Virus record (IMG/VR): IMGVR_UViG_3300042308_001600
Coordinates: 57,078-121,077 of that record
From: a virus
Strand: one strand, 5' to 3'
DNA: 64,000 nt
This document shows positions 51,268 to 60,334 of the stretch, one piece after another (within the stretch, counting starts at the first letter, position 1; each line of letters starts with the position of its first letter). A model generated the notes under the pieces. It had not been told where the DNA came from and ran no database searches. It saw only the letters and a program-made list of their open reading frames with translations. The translations under genes were made by a program, and so were the position numbers.

Positions 51268-51919
51268 CGGAATACTCCTGTTTGAGTGCGTTAAGGTTGC
51301 GGCGAATGTAGTCCGCGACGGGGCAGCGTCGGTCATCCTTTTTGCCGTTGCTGTACAGCCAGTGCAGGTATCTAGCCGGGACATCCTGCATGAGATCTCC
51401 CTTGTGTTTACCAAATGGCATCGGGTCAGTGTCTTGGAGTTCGATCATGTTTTCAATAAGCTCGTGCGTTGGTGGAGCAGTCACGCTTTGCGTTTCCACG
51501 AAGGATGCAACCACAGCGTGTCCAGCTCTTGCAGTCAAGACGCGTTGCGCTGGCGCAGTCAGTTTGGGAGATTGTGTTGGTAACTGCGTCTGTGCCTTGG
51601 CCTGTTTCAGGGCCTGCTTCATTTCAACCAAAGCTGTGATGTCCGATGGTGCAATGTGGCTGACACGAATGCCTTTTTTACGGAACCATTCAGCCAATGC
51701 GTAGTACTCACGATGCTGTTGCTTGTACTTGGCTGACTCGCTTCGACGCTTTGATGCATGCTTGGCATAGGCACGCTTGAGCGCCGCGCGGCCTTTTGTG
51801 CGGTTCTTCGCCCACGCTTCACGTTGAGCCTCCGCCCAGCAGACACGACACACGTTTCGGAACCCGCTTGCGCCGCGTGCCACCAAGTCAGTGCTTGAGC
51901 AGTTTTTGCATGTCTTCAT
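51254..51919 (-). CDS. Zinc-ribbon protein with DUF3820 C-terminal domain
   Basis: A 221-residue protein. The N-terminus has a zinc ribbon (CKNC and CRVC, residues 4-28) and a long basic helix. The C-terminal 50 residues (MPFGKHKGDLMQDVPARYLHWLY) match the DUF3820 pattern, also called the putative quorum-sensing-regulated virulence factor family, which often occurs in phage and exonuclease proteins. Function unknown, possibly nucleic-acid related. It overlaps its upstream neighbour by 32 bp. Confidence 0.75.
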   Translation of the reverse strand: MKTCKNCSSTDLVARGASGFRNVCRVCWAEAQREAWAKNRTKGRAALKRAYAKHASKRRSESAKYKQQHREYYALAEWFRKKGIRVSHIAPSDITALVEMKQALKQAKAQTQLPTQSPKLTAPAQRVLTARAGHAVVASFVETQSVTAPPTHELIENMIELQDTDPMPFGKHKGDLMQDVPARYLHWLYSNGKKDDRRCPVADYIRRNLNALKQEYSDGIW

Positions 51920-52121
51920 TGAGTTCCTTCAGCTTGGCGCGTTCCAGTGCGTTGTGCATGACCAGGTTGCGTTCCATTGCCACGATGTTGGCCAGGGACG
52001 CGTTGATCTGTTTTGCCTGCTCGACGTGCTCGGCGTTGGCCCGCACGAACGCGATATTGGCCTTCGCCTGCTCCAGCACGAAGGAATGGGATGCGTGAAT
52101 AGTGGAAGTTTCTGGGGTCAT
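51888..52121 (-). CDS. Small coiled-coil protein
   Basis: A 77-residue protein that should be one long amphipathic helix (residues 15-75, regular Leu/Ala/Ile spacing with Glu and Lys between), likely an oligomerising coiled coil. ATGA overlap with the gene upstream. Confidence 0.65.
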   Translation of the reverse strand: MTPETSTIHASHSFVLEQAKANIAFVRANAEHVEQAKQINASLANIVAMERNLVMHNALERAKLKELNEDMQKLLKH

Positions 52122-52330
52122 ACCAAATTGACTACACGAAGTTCAAGCGGACGCTGCACGACAGGGATCGTATCCCCGTCGAACAGAATGTCCAACAGCA
52201 CACGCCCTTGGTCGTCATGACGCGGAGCACGGCTTACCACTCCCTCCTGCTCGAAGAGGGGGCTGTACACGCGGCATCCCTTTTGGAAATGCGCGGGCAC
52301 GATTGCGAGTTCTATGGGTGGCTTGGGCAT
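52118..52330 (-). CDS. Small hypothetical beta-rich protein
   Basis: A 70-residue protein with alternating hydrophobic and charged residues typical of a small beta barrel (FQKGCRVYSPLFEQEGVVSR, then VLLDILFDGDTIPV). I chose the ATG at 52330, 8 bp after the upstream stop. Function unknown. Confidence 0.65.
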   Translation of the reverse strand: MPKPPIELAIVPAHFQKGCRVYSPLFEQEGVVSRAPRHDDQGRVLLDILFDGDTIPVVQRPLELRVVNLV

Positions 52331-52338
52331 ATATCGGA

Positions 52339-54129
52339 TTAGTGGCGGCAGAAGTCGCCAAGGCTCATGTTCGCGTACGGGATCCGCAGTTGGGATTCCC
52401 GGACAGTTGCAAGGCAGACCCACAGACGCCAGGCCTTTGCATAGCACTCCTGCCAGTCAATACCAAAAACATCGAAGGTATCCAACCCACACGCACCAAA
52501 CTCGCGTGCGACACGCACGAAGGTCGGACGCCCCCGAGGGGATTCCACGAACCAACGGCAGACATCCTGCTTGGTGATGTTCGCCGCACTTACGTCACGC
52601 AGCAGGGGTACCACGCAAGCATGATGGTCGCCCATGTAGCCCGCCAGAGCGTAGATGCGTGCGGCCCACAGGAACCGGTCAGCGTAGCCCTCGGTCAGCT
52701 GGTCACTTCTCCAACCCTGCAGGTCCTCGTAGAGGGCATCGGGTGCCCACGCAGATGTGTCGGCTTTATGCGGCACGCGCATATCCGGGATAGCCCGTAC
52801 GAGGTTGGCTGAGACGTCTTCAGCGCGGTAAAGCACCCGCCCGAACTTATCGTGAGTCCGCGCTGCCGCGCTGGTGGCATGCTCGGCATCCTGTTCGTTT
52901 TTGATCGCAAAGGCGCTGGAAAGCAGATTCACGACATGCACAAGCGGCAGGCGTTTACAGCGCTCTGTCTGCACCGCGGCCCAATACCGGGCAAAGTGGT
53001 CAAGAGTCAGGGAGCCACCGTGTAGCTTGCGCACCAACTTGTGAGCCACCATGACGGTAATGGCCTCCCCAGGGCGGAGGCAATCCTCCAACAGCCAGCC
53101 GGGTAGGTTGGCCTTGAACCAAGCCAACGCGGCCTCCTTGCGGGGTCGCACCCCCTGTTGGAGTTTCTCAATCGCGAGCCTGCCGCGATGGTGATGTGCC
53201 GGATCTGATGATGATCGATCCGCTTCCAGCGATGTCTGAGCCTGAAGGTAGAAGGTCGGGGCAATCGCCGGGTCAGGTTGAGGAAGCCCAAGATCTTCAA
53301 TGTGTTCCAGGACGTCCTCCGAGACCGGGTAGGCTGTTTTGATTTCTTCCTGACGTTCCTGACTGACAGGCGTGACCACTTCCGGGGTGGTCGGAGATTC
53401 CGATCCTCCCTGGAGTTCCTGACGGTCGCGACTGTCCTGAGGGTCTCCGGGAAGAGATTGGAAATTTTCCCTCGGCAGAGGGAATAAAAGGGTCTCTTTT
53501 TCAGAGGCTTCTACAGGTATTACATTATAGGAGTGCAGAGGAGCGGCGTCAGTACCCCCCTGTTTTGGGGGGTACTGACTGTGATCATTTTTTTGAGCCT
53601 TGGTCTTGCGTGTGCGGCGTTTCTTGGGCTTGGGTTTGTCGATCCCACCCTTTTCCCGGCGCATCTGTTTCCGGGCATTGAAGTCGCGCTTCACATCCGT
53701 CTCCTGGCTGTAGTGGAGCACCCAGCCGCCCTTCTGGACCTTCCCGTCCAGATCGACCCTGAAGCACCAGCCGTGAAACTTGCTGTCCTTCCGGATAACC
53801 ACGTTGGCCAGCATCTGCTGAATCCTGAGGTAGTTCAGGGCCTTGGTGGTGCGCTTGTCGGAAAAGCCTGTGTCAGCCCGGACCAGCTTCTTGGTGACCT
53901 GCCAGTAGCTGGCATGGCGCAGAATGGCCATCAGGATGACCTTGGCGTCGCTGACGTTCTTCTTGGTGAAGTCGGGGTGCTGGGACAGCTCGGGGATCGT
54001 AGGAGCCCGCAAACCGGCAATACAGCGCGGCAGGAGGTGCGGGGAAGACGGGGGTGTCTTGGGCTTGCTGGGCTTCTTGGGAGCCTTGGGCTGCTTGGCA
54101 GCCGGCACGGGGAGGGTGGTCTGAGACAT
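52339..54129 (-). CDS. Possible replication initiator or helicase loader
   Basis: A 596-residue protein. The first 30 residues are Pro/Lys-rich. Residues about 45-135 look like a winged-helix domain of the kind in phage replication proteins (PELSQHPDFTKKNVSDAKVI, LVRADTGFSDKRTTKALNYL). A low-complexity linker follows (about 150-290), then a helical C-terminal region. Together with the position upstream of the primase, this suggests a replisome organiser, but I cannot prove it. It has a 265-bp leader with a small ORF and a promoter-like motif. Confidence 0.55.
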   Translation of the reverse strand: MSQTTLPVPAAKQPKAPKKPSKPKTPPSSPHLLPRCIAGLRAPTIPELSQHPDFTKKNVSDAKVILMAILRHASYWQVTKKLVRADTGFSDKRTTKALNYLRIQQMLANVVIRKDSKFHGWCFRVDLDGKVQKGGWVLHYSQETDVKRDFNARKQMRREKGGIDKPKPKKRRTRKTKAQKNDHSQYPPKQGGTDAAPLHSYNVIPVEASEKETLLFPLPRENFQSLPGDPQDSRDRQELQGGSESPTTPEVVTPVSQERQEEIKTAYPVSEDVLEHIEDLGLPQPDPAIAPTFYLQAQTSLEADRSSSDPAHHHRGRLAIEKLQQGVRPRKEAALAWFKANLPGWLLEDCLRPGEAITVMVAHKLVRKLHGGSLTLDHFARYWAAVQTERCKRLPLVHVVNLLSSAFAIKNEQDAEHATSAAARTHDKFGRVLYRAEDVSANLVRAIPDMRVPHKADTSAWAPDALYEDLQGWRSDQLTEGYADRFLWAARIYALAGYMGDHHACVVPLLRDVSAANITKQDVCRWFVESPRGRPTFVRVAREFGACGLDTFDVFGIDWQECYAKAWRLWVCLATVRESQLRIPYANMSLGDFCRH

Positions 54130-54394
54130 GTGAGGTGATCCTGGAGCCCTCAGGGCCTGGATTCTGTCTTGAACTGGTGAGCCCTGTTACAGGCAAAAGT
54201 GTTGCGGGGCCGCTCGCTTTTGTGAAAAAACACCAACTCTCAACATCCTCGCAGGCCCTTCGGGCATTTAGGGATGACCTCCTGTCAGATCCAATTGTCG
54301 CTGTTTTTTCAACTCAGAGACGCTCTTCAAATCGAGAGATTACACCGTGATGGTGCCCGATCAGGAGAGAACATTCAAGCACAAAGTTCTATAA
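54130..54394 (-). other. Leader region of the putative replication initiator
   Basis: A 265-bp gap. Apart from the small ORF at 54187-54267 and the motif at 54382-54396, it contains A/T-rich stretches (AAAAAACAG and GGTGTTTTTTCAC on the minus strand), a possible attenuation context. No tRNA or large gene. Confidence 0.5.
54187..54267 (-). CDS. Possible 26-residue leader peptide
   Basis: Within the leader of 52339-54129, AGGAGGTC precedes an ATG (54265-54267) by 8-10 bases, one of the strongest ribosome-binding sites in the window. The frame ends after 26 codons at TAA (54187-54189), 57 bp before the main start. It may be a regulatory upstream ORF. Confidence 0.45.
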   Translation of the reverse strand: MPEGPARMLRVGVFSQKRAAPQHFCL

Positions 54395-54396
54395 TT
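54382..54396 (-). promoter_or_regulatory. Candidate phage promoter motif, copy 3
   Basis: Minus-strand sequence AATTATAGAACTTTG keeps the TTATAGA..TTTG core of the two other copies. It overlaps the stop codon of 54395-54586 and stands at the head of the leader of 52339-54129. Confidence 0.45.
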
Positions 54397-54586
54397 ACTG
54401 GACTATTTCCATCCAGCCTCGATTTGTTCGTGGTGCTGTAACACGAACGACCCAAGAGAACCACTGAGGATATGCTCCAGTGTACCGCGCGACCTTGAGC
54501 ACCGTAGACATACCTGCAGGGTTGTCCGCGAACCAGGTGCTAATTGTAGATCCCACCGCGGGCGCTGGTTTGTTATCGTGTTTCAC
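54395..54586 (-). CDS. Small hypothetical protein
   Basis: A 63-residue protein with alternating strands and four Trp residues, probably a small beta fold. It lies 3 bp after the gene at 54590-55177 and is the last gene before the leader region. No family recognised. Confidence 0.6.
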   Translation of the reverse strand: MKHDNKPAPAVGSTISTWFADNPAGMSTVLKVARYTGAYPQWFSWVVRVTAPRTNRGWMEIVQ

Positions 54587-54589
54587 TTC

Positions 54590-55177
54590 CTAGTTTTCAG
54601 AAATCAGGCTGTCGATCTCCTGTCGTGCCCCGACCACCGCAGCTTTCCAGATCTCGTCAAAACGATCGGCAGCAATCTGCCGGTACGTTACTGTAGCCGT
54701 CAGATTTATTTCACCATCAGGATTACAAACCTGCACCTCAATCATGAGCCAAGGGGACTGACCCTGCACATACTCCCGGTAGTACACGTACAGTTTCCAG
54801 ACATGCTCGTCCAGGTAATCATCCTCAGTGGGCTCGCGACCTAGCTCGGCCAGCAGACCATCCCGAAGTTCCTCGTCAGGTTGGAACGGTCCTTCCTCCT
54901 CAAAGTATTCCCGCACAGCAGCACTGTCGAACATCAGGCAGGTACAGCACGAGTCACCCAATGGAGAAGGGCTGTACTCATCTGGCACCTTGGTCAGATA
55001 CCACAGATTCTCATCGGGCACGTCCGAATCGTCTTCGACGACAAAGTCTTCCTCGGCCTCTTCGACCTGCCATGGTGCCTGTGCCATGGTGTCTATGCCA
55101 GGGAACACCTTGAAGGTGTAACCCTTGTACTTTGCTTCATGTCTGCGGCTTAGCAGTTTTGCGAGGTTTGGAGTCAT
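54590..55177 (-). CDS. Hypothetical strongly acidic protein
   Basis: A 195-residue protein with a basic first 20 residues and then many Glu and Asp throughout (EEAEEDFVVEDDSD), with two adjacent Cys. Such acidity can indicate a DNA-mimic or host-inhibitor protein, but no family is recognised. 34 bp separate it from the next upstream gene. Confidence 0.7.
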   Translation of the reverse strand: MTPNLAKLLSRRHEAKYKGYTFKVFPGIDTMAQAPWQVEEAEEDFVVEDDSDVPDENLWYLTKVPDEYSPSPLGDSCCTCLMFDSAAVREYFEEEGPFQPDEELRDGLLAELGREPTEDDYLDEHVWKLYVYYREYVQGQSPWLMIEVQVCNPDGEINLTATVTYRQIAADRFDEIWKAAVVGARQEIDSLISEN

Positions 55178-55211
55178 AGTGGTATAGGAGTTCAGGTGGT
55201 GGTGCTCTTTG

Positions 55212-55370
55212 TCAAGATGCCACCTCCAGGATTTGAATCAGATTGTCCCGTACGAACTGTGTCGTGTACTTCAAGCAGTCCTCGGCTTTACAGGGTGGTT
55301 GCAAGTTGATGCTGCTCGTCAGGGCATTTTTGCCATCAGCGTTCCGGTACAGGATTTGGAAGTACCTCAT
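55212..55370 (-). CDS. Small hypothetical protein
   Basis: A 52-residue protein; the ATG at 55370 overlaps the upstream stop (ATGA), which favours it over an earlier in-frame codon. Two Cys are present. No family recognised. Confidence 0.55.
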   Translation of the reverse strand: MRYFQILYRNADGKNALTSSINLQPPCKAEDCLKYTTQFVRDNLIQILEVAS

Positions 55371-55666
55371 TTGTCTGGTATTGCCGGGTTCGTCGTGATG
55401 CATGGTTCGTAGCGCTTCCCATCAATAACTACAGGCACTAGCTTCGTGTCCATGAAGTTAATGCATTCTCCGAGTGAGTCCAGGTGCAGAAGGCTCGCTG
55501 CTTGGCGTACCCGTACACCCCCAGAACCACGCTGCAGCCAGCGGCGGCATTCATTGTTTCGCCCACACAACCCGGTCTGGTCATGGCAGCGACACACATC
55601 ATCCGGAAGATTTGGTACGTAGTATTCCATCTTTTGTTCAAGCTCACGGAACGGGCTCATGGACAT
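55367..55666 (-). CDS. Small cysteine-containing protein
   Basis: A 99-residue protein with a cysteine cluster (CRCHDQTGLCGRNNEC, about residues 24-39), which may bind zinc, and a short beta-rich end. The ATG at 55666 overlaps the next gene by 10 bp. Confidence 0.6.
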   Translation of the reverse strand: MSMSPFRELEQKMEYYVPNLPDDVCRCHDQTGLCGRNNECRRWLQRGSGGVRVRQAASLLHLDSLGECINFMDTKLVPVVIDGKRYEPCITTNPAIPDK

Positions 55667-56103
55667 CCCATCAGGGTAGCAGTGTGGTTTCCAAATACTG
55701 TCATGATGTACTGACCTGTAAGGTCGGAGAGTTTGCTGCATTCAACCTGGCATTTCGCACCTAGCGGTTCGAACCATTCAAGTTCCACACACTTCAACAC
55801 AAGGGAGCGGTGTTGCATACCTGAAATGTAGTGTGTCTTGGCCTGCAAGGGAGCATTGAATGCTCGGGCGCAGTAACTACAAATGACTTCCTCGTAGGCT
55901 TCCCCGTCCTCGTAGTAGGCTGGGCGTGTACTGCAGTTGGTCCACTCCCCTGCCTCCAGGGAATGTTGGACCCCGCAACCTGGACAGGGAAACGGATCCC
56001 CAATCTGTTCATAGCCGAGCATGGTCTTGAAGTCCTGTCCATGCTCGTACTCGGTAATGAGACAGGGGTGTCCGTTGACGGTCGCGTGGATGAGCATCTC
56101 CAT
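55657..56103 (-). CDS. Zinc-ribbon-containing protein
   Basis: A 148-residue protein with CPGC (about 40-43), a Cys near residue 57 and CSYC (about 75-78), a plausible zinc ribbon, plus acidic and aromatic stretches. The ATG at 56103 is preferred to a GTG at 56124 that would lie in the upstream gene. No family recognised. Confidence 0.65.
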   Translation of the reverse strand: MEMLIHATVNGHPCLITEYEHGQDFKTMLGYEQIGDPFPCPGCGVQHSLEAGEWTNCSTRPAYYEDGEAYEEVICSYCARAFNAPLQAKTHYISGMQHRSLVLKCVELEWFEPLGAKCQVECSKLSDLTGQYIMTVFGNHTATLMGCP

Positions 56104-56104
56104 C

Positions 56105-56737
56105 TCAGTTTTGTTCCAACACACAATGCGTCACTTCGCCTTGGTCTACACAGACCCACCAGACTTCATTGCGGTCGCAGTGGCGATAGTAGTAGTCTTC
56201 CCCGACGCCGGAATCCGGCCCATCCTCTGTAACCCAGTCTCCGGGAACTGTGTTGGTGCGCAGCGCCAGTTCCCGTAGCGCCAAGGGATACTCAGCCATC
56301 AGTTCATCGATAGTGGCTTTGGCCTGTACCAGCTCTGCCAGCTTGCGCTCCACAGCCGTGATGACCAGATCCTCGTTCTGGTGTACATCGTAATCAGATA
56401 CTTCGTACTCATTGGGCGCACTGCAGATGTAGTCAATGCGGCCCAGCGCGTAACTGAGTTCGATGCAGCCTCGCTCCAACTTTTCGATGCGTTGCCGCGC
56501 ATACGCCAGCTCTTCCTCCATCGTGGGTTGACCGGTTGTGATCCACTCTGTGTTTACACTGTGGGTGTCCGCACATGCCTCTTCTTCGCCTGAGAAGAAC
56601 CCATTGCCCATCCCGTGCTCAATTACCCGCTTGGCCGCAGCCGCAAGATCCTTGCGCAGTTGCTCATGGTCTGCACACCCATCGAATATCTCGTACTCGA
56701 TGTCGGACGTAAGCCGTAGTTTGATCTTTTCACTCAT
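56105..56737 (-). CDS. Hypothetical acidic protein
   Basis: A 210-residue acidic protein. Residues 70-135 look like a helical coiled coil (YARQRIEKLERG and VERKLAELVQAKATI), and the end is Asp/Tyr-rich. It overlaps the helicase gene by 4 bp. No family recognised. Confidence 0.7.
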   Translation of the reverse strand: MSEKIKLRLTSDIEYEIFDGCADHEQLRKDLAAAAKRVIEHGMGNGFFSGEEEACADTHSVNTEWITTGQPTMEEELAYARQRIEKLERGCIELSYALGRIDYICSAPNEYEVSDYDVHQNEDLVITAVERKLAELVQAKATIDELMAEYPLALRELALRTNTVPGDWVTEDGPDSGVGEDYYYRHCDRNEVWWVCVDQGEVTHCVLEQN

Positions 56738-58146
56738 GCTTGTCTGAACATGCGGTCCACGAATTTCTGATAGCCGAAGTTACGACGCACAGGCACCAAG
56801 CCACCGACACCCTTGCGGGCTTTGCCGATGAAGAAGTACTGATCCGGTTCATAGTTCTCACCATGTCCGGCTTCGTCCTGATCTTTGCTCTGGATTGCCG
56901 AGATGCCGATGACACCCGTCATGGGCTTGTCCATCGACTTGGACTCCTGCAGATTCGCGGCGCCCACGCGCGCGTTGTTCTTGCCAGTGACATTGTGGGC
57001 CTGGGCGAATGTGCAGCCCACGGCGTTCATGTCACCCGCCAGATCCGCCACAGCCTCACAACCGCCATTGTAGGCCAGCCGGATCTTGGTCGGATCGTTC
57101 TTGGCATCGTCATCGAGGGAACCACCAATCCAGTCCAACAGGAAGGCATCCAGCCCGCCCATTTCGTTGGCCAGCTGATCTAGCGTGTCCCGCAATCCCA
57201 GCCGGATGTCCCGGTTTGGTCGCTTGAACCACTCCACGATCCGAAAGTTTCCCTTGTTCACGTGACGGCTGAACTCCTCAACGGCCGCACGTTGTGTGGG
57301 CTGCAGTGTGCCTTGGTTGAGACCATTCACGATTTGCTTGTACGGGATCCCGCATTGCTGGCTCAGCAGTCGCATCGTGAGGTCATTGGTAGCCTGGCTT
57401 CGCTCTGTGGTGACCAGTGCCACCTTGTTGCCAGCCAGTGCCCATTCCCCGGCAAACTGTGTGCTCGTGACGGTCTTGCCGGCGCCGGAAGCGGCGATGA
57501 ACAGGTACCCCTCACCACGACCGAACCCACCACCCAACCGCACATTCAACTGTGCGATGGAGGTCCTCAAACGCACGACATCCGGTTTGGGATTTTGCAG
57601 CTCCTCCCAGATATCAAAGATCATCTGCTCGGTGTTGGCCAGCTTGTCGATAAAGACGTTCTCCTGGCGGAGGTGTCCTTGCAGCTTGTCGGCACGCCAG
57701 CGCTCTGTCCTGGCACGCTGGGAGATCATTTGAGTCCTCACCTGCTTGAGCCAGTACGTGCAACCTGTGTTGGTCTGCTGCTGGATAAGCGGCATGTTGG
57801 TTGAACCGCTGCAGAGCATCTCATAGAAGTACTGCCAGACATCCGTCAATTCCTGCGCGGGTAGTTTGCCTTGTCCGGCCACCTGGCTCATACAGGTGTG
57901 CAGGAATTCCCAGGAAGGCTGTGGTGTCACAGGACCTCCGTGCAGATGATACAACAGCGCAGCCTGTGCCAGCCCAGCGTGCCTGGGCATCTGGAACGAC
58001 CTGGCTTCCTGCCCCTCGTGATCGCAAAACAGCACCGTTCCAACCAGGGTCGCGAACTGTGCGTCCAGCATTATACGAGTCAACATGGTGCGTTCGAAGT
58101 ACACCGGATCCTTGTCGATCATGTCATAGAGTTGCTCGCTGGTCAT
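56734..58146 (-). CDS. DnaB-type replicative helicase
   Basis: A 470-residue hexameric helicase candidate. Walker A is ASGAGKT (219-225), preceded by LNVRLGGGFGRGEGYLF, the usual lead-in of DnaB ATPase domains. Walker B lies near LDAFLLDWIGG, and the later region has an arginine-finger-like block (GVGGLVPVRRNFGY). The N-terminal 190 residues are helical and should form the collar domain. It unwinds DNA at the fork and should work with the primase at 49611-50906. Both junctions are 4-bp overlaps. Confidence 0.9.
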   Translation of the reverse strand: MTSEQLYDMIDKDPVYFERTMLTRIMLDAQFATLVGTVLFCDHEGQEARSFQMPRHAGLAQAALLYHLHGGPVTPQPSWEFLHTCMSQVAGQGKLPAQELTDVWQYFYEMLCSGSTNMPLIQQQTNTGCTYWLKQVRTQMISQRARTERWRADKLQGHLRQENVFIDKLANTEQMIFDIWEELQNPKPDVVRLRTSIAQLNVRLGGGFGRGEGYLFIAASGAGKTVTSTQFAGEWALAGNKVALVTTERSQATNDLTMRLLSQQCGIPYKQIVNGLNQGTLQPTQRAAVEEFSRHVNKGNFRIVEWFKRPNRDIRLGLRDTLDQLANEMGGLDAFLLDWIGGSLDDDAKNDPTKIRLAYNGGCEAVADLAGDMNAVGCTFAQAHNVTGKNNARVGAANLQESKSMDKPMTGVIGISAIQSKDQDEAGHGENYEPDQYFFIGKARKGVGGLVPVRRNFGYQKFVDRMFRQA

Positions 58147-58823
58147 GTGTGTTTCAAGATGGGTAGGATGTCATAGCCTTGATGTCTCAGTACGCTTCCA
58201 AGGTCAGATCGAACTGCCAACTCGTCCCGTGCCGCCTTGCCCCAGCGTTCCATCACAACCGGATCGAAGTTACTCAGAAGGCAGCGCAGCCAGGGTTTGA
58301 TGTCCCGCAGGTAACTACGCAGTACTTCAAGCTGTGGTTCGCCGATCGTCAGACTCCCGGCACACCCACGCAATGCTTGGTGTGCATACGCGAGAGCTCC
58401 TTCGTATTCCATCAAGGCATCAGAGGAGCCAGCATGCGCATAATCCTCAGCATTGATGATGTCGGCGCCCATGGTCTGTACAGCTTTGATGCTGCCTTGC
58501 ACGCGTTTCCATATTTCCTCACAGCTGGTAATCTTGCTGACACCAGTCAAGAGCGCCCCAGCGCTAGTTGGATGTTTGTGTATGTCATATAGGTGCTCCC
58601 GTACAACCTGATCCGCAGTCAGTGGTTTATCGTGCCAGAACCTCGCAGCAGCCAGGACGGCCGGGATATCCTTGATCTTCTGAATACTGCTGTTGGCCGT
58701 GCAATTAGGGAGGGCACGTTCACACGCCTGCAATAAACTCTGTGCCCACATACCCACATTACCCTCAGCGTGACAGGCTGAGAAAAAGGACTCTCGGGAT
58801 TGCTGGTGTGGTACTCGGCTCAT
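58143..58823 (-). CDS. Hypothetical helical protein
   Basis: A 226-residue, largely helical protein rich in Ala, His and Ser. The ATG at 58823 has GAAAGG about seven bases upstream and gives an ATGA overlap with the stop of the helicase at 58820. An association with the DnaB gene downstream is suggested only by coupling. No family recognised. Confidence 0.65.
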   Translation of the reverse strand: MSRVPHQQSRESFFSACHAEGNVGMWAQSLLQACERALPNCTANSSIQKIKDIPAVLAAARFWHDKPLTADQVVREHLYDIHKHPTSAGALLTGVSKITSCEEIWKRVQGSIKAVQTMGADIINAEDYAHAGSSDALMEYEGALAYAHQALRGCAGSLTIGEPQLEVLRSYLRDIKPWLRCLLSNFDPVVMERWGKAARDELAVRSDLGSVLRHQGYDILPILKHT

Positions 58824-60334
58824 CTGCACCTTTCTCGAAGTTTGCGCTTCAGTTCATTCTGTCCGTGTACGACATACACTTCGAAGCCGCGCTCCTGATA
58901 GTATCTGAGGCGCGTCTGGCTCTCGCGCACAGGACACCAACAGTCCGAGCCCTTCAACCGATCCATGGCATCCTGGGAAGCCGTGAAGAGGAAGTCGACC
59001 ACGACTCCGCAGCGTTTGCCGGGACGCAGTTCCGCCACACGACCTGGCTTCTGGATGGTCTTCGTGGAGGCGCCACCACCAGACAGGTTTATGACAACCC
59101 GAAGGTCACTGAAGGTGACGCCCTGCGCATAGATGTTGGTCGCGAAGCACAGACGTGTTTCCCCTGATTTGAGATTATCCGTCTTCTCCTTGCGCTGCTT
59201 GGTGGACATCTGCTTGGCCATCGCGATCTCCATCCCGGGGATGGCGACAAACTCCTTCAGGTATTCAGCCTGGCGCTCGTTGTCGATGAAGCCCAAGATC
59301 TGCCATGTGGGATCGAACACGTCACTCTCGGGACTGCACAACCAGCGCAGACAGTTGGCAATCCCTGGATTCTCCCAGAAGATCTGCTGGTAGGCCTTGC
59401 GGCGATCCCGGCATGGAAACCCCTTGGTCGGGATAGCAAGCATGTAGACAACGATCGGGGCAATTGCACCTTCGCGGACAGCCTCCAGGTAAGTACGCTC
59501 CGACAGCACAGGCCCGATAAGCCCGCGGATCAGTGGATCCTTGCCGTCAAACCTTCCATCCAGGGTGGCCCCGTAACCAAGCTTCCGAGCCTTCTCGAAA
59601 CGCATGAAATCCGGCATACGCCCAGATGTCGGGAGAGCATGCGGTTCATCCACGAGAATCAGGCGTACTTCCGACGTGTCCTCGACCTTGCTCATCGAGT
59701 CCATGGAGATCACCGTCACGTCCTGGCTGATCTTCTTGGTCGAGACCTTGCTATGCATCTTCTTCACCAGCCGCAGCGGAAGCGCCCCCTCAAGCTCCGC
59801 GTGGAGCTGGTCCACCAAATCCACGCCCGGAACCACCACCAATGTACAGAGGGTCGGGTAGGCGCGGCAGGTGTTGATGATCTCGGTCGTTTTGCCGAAC
59901 CGTGTCGGGGCTGCAATCAACCCTGATTTGTCTTCAAGCAGCGCCGTCTCCAGCAGCTCACGCTGCGAGAACCGGAACCCATGCATGAGATCAAACCTCG
60001 GCTTCGGGAAGTCCTTGAGACGCACATCGTGGAGTGTGTAGGCAACCCCGTGGTCCTTCAGGACCTCCAGCACATCTGGCAGAAATCCCTGATAGGTGCG
60101 CAGGAAGCACATCCCTGGCACAGTTGGTACAGGCCCCAGCTCGTACAGGTCCTCAGTGTGAGTCTTCTTCTGCCACCGGAACGTTGATGGATTCTGGACC
60201 ATTTCCGACACCTCCATCTTGAGCACCTGCCGGATCTCCTTGAAGCCCGGTGTCACCGTGAGGGTGCTCTCGTCCCACAGGAGGTGCACAGGCCCTCCCG
60301 TTAATTTCCAATGTTTCAATGTTGAATCGGCCAT
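58820..60334 (-). CDS. UvsW-type superfamily 2 helicase
   Basis: A 504-residue DNA helicase/annealing motor resembling T4 UvsW and XPB-type proteins. Motifs seen: Walker A APTRFGKTTE (Lys148), DEPH (229-232, a DEAH variant), ISMDSMSK (Ia/III region), LCFATNIYAQGVTF (IV-V) and IQKPGRVAELRPGK (motif VI with two arginines). The first 110 residues form a small mixed domain in UvsW-like position. I chose the ATG at 60334; the frame is open further upstream but overlaps a separate gene (60153-60782) for 182 bp. Confidence 0.88.
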   Translation of the reverse strand: MADSTLKHWKLTGGPVHLLWDESTLTVTPGFKEIRQVLKMEVSEMVQNPSTFRWQKKTHTEDLYELGPVPTVPGMCFLRTYQGFLPDVLEVLKDHGVAYTLHDVRLKDFPKPRFDLMHGFRFSQRELLETALLEDKSGLIAAPTRFGKTTEIINTCRAYPTLCTLVVVPGVDLVDQLHAELEGALPLRLVKKMHSKVSTKKISQDVTVISMDSMSKVEDTSEVRLILVDEPHALPTSGRMPDFMRFEKARKLGYGATLDGRFDGKDPLIRGLIGPVLSERTYLEAVREGAIAPIVVYMLAIPTKGFPCRDRRKAYQQIFWENPGIANCLRWLCSPESDVFDPTWQILGFIDNERQAEYLKEFVAIPGMEIAMAKQMSTKQRKEKTDNLKSGETRLCFATNIYAQGVTFSDLRVVINLSGGGASTKTIQKPGRVAELRPGKRCGVVVDFLFTASQDAMDRLKGSDCWCPVRESQTRLRYYQERGFEVYVVHGQNELKRKLRERCR

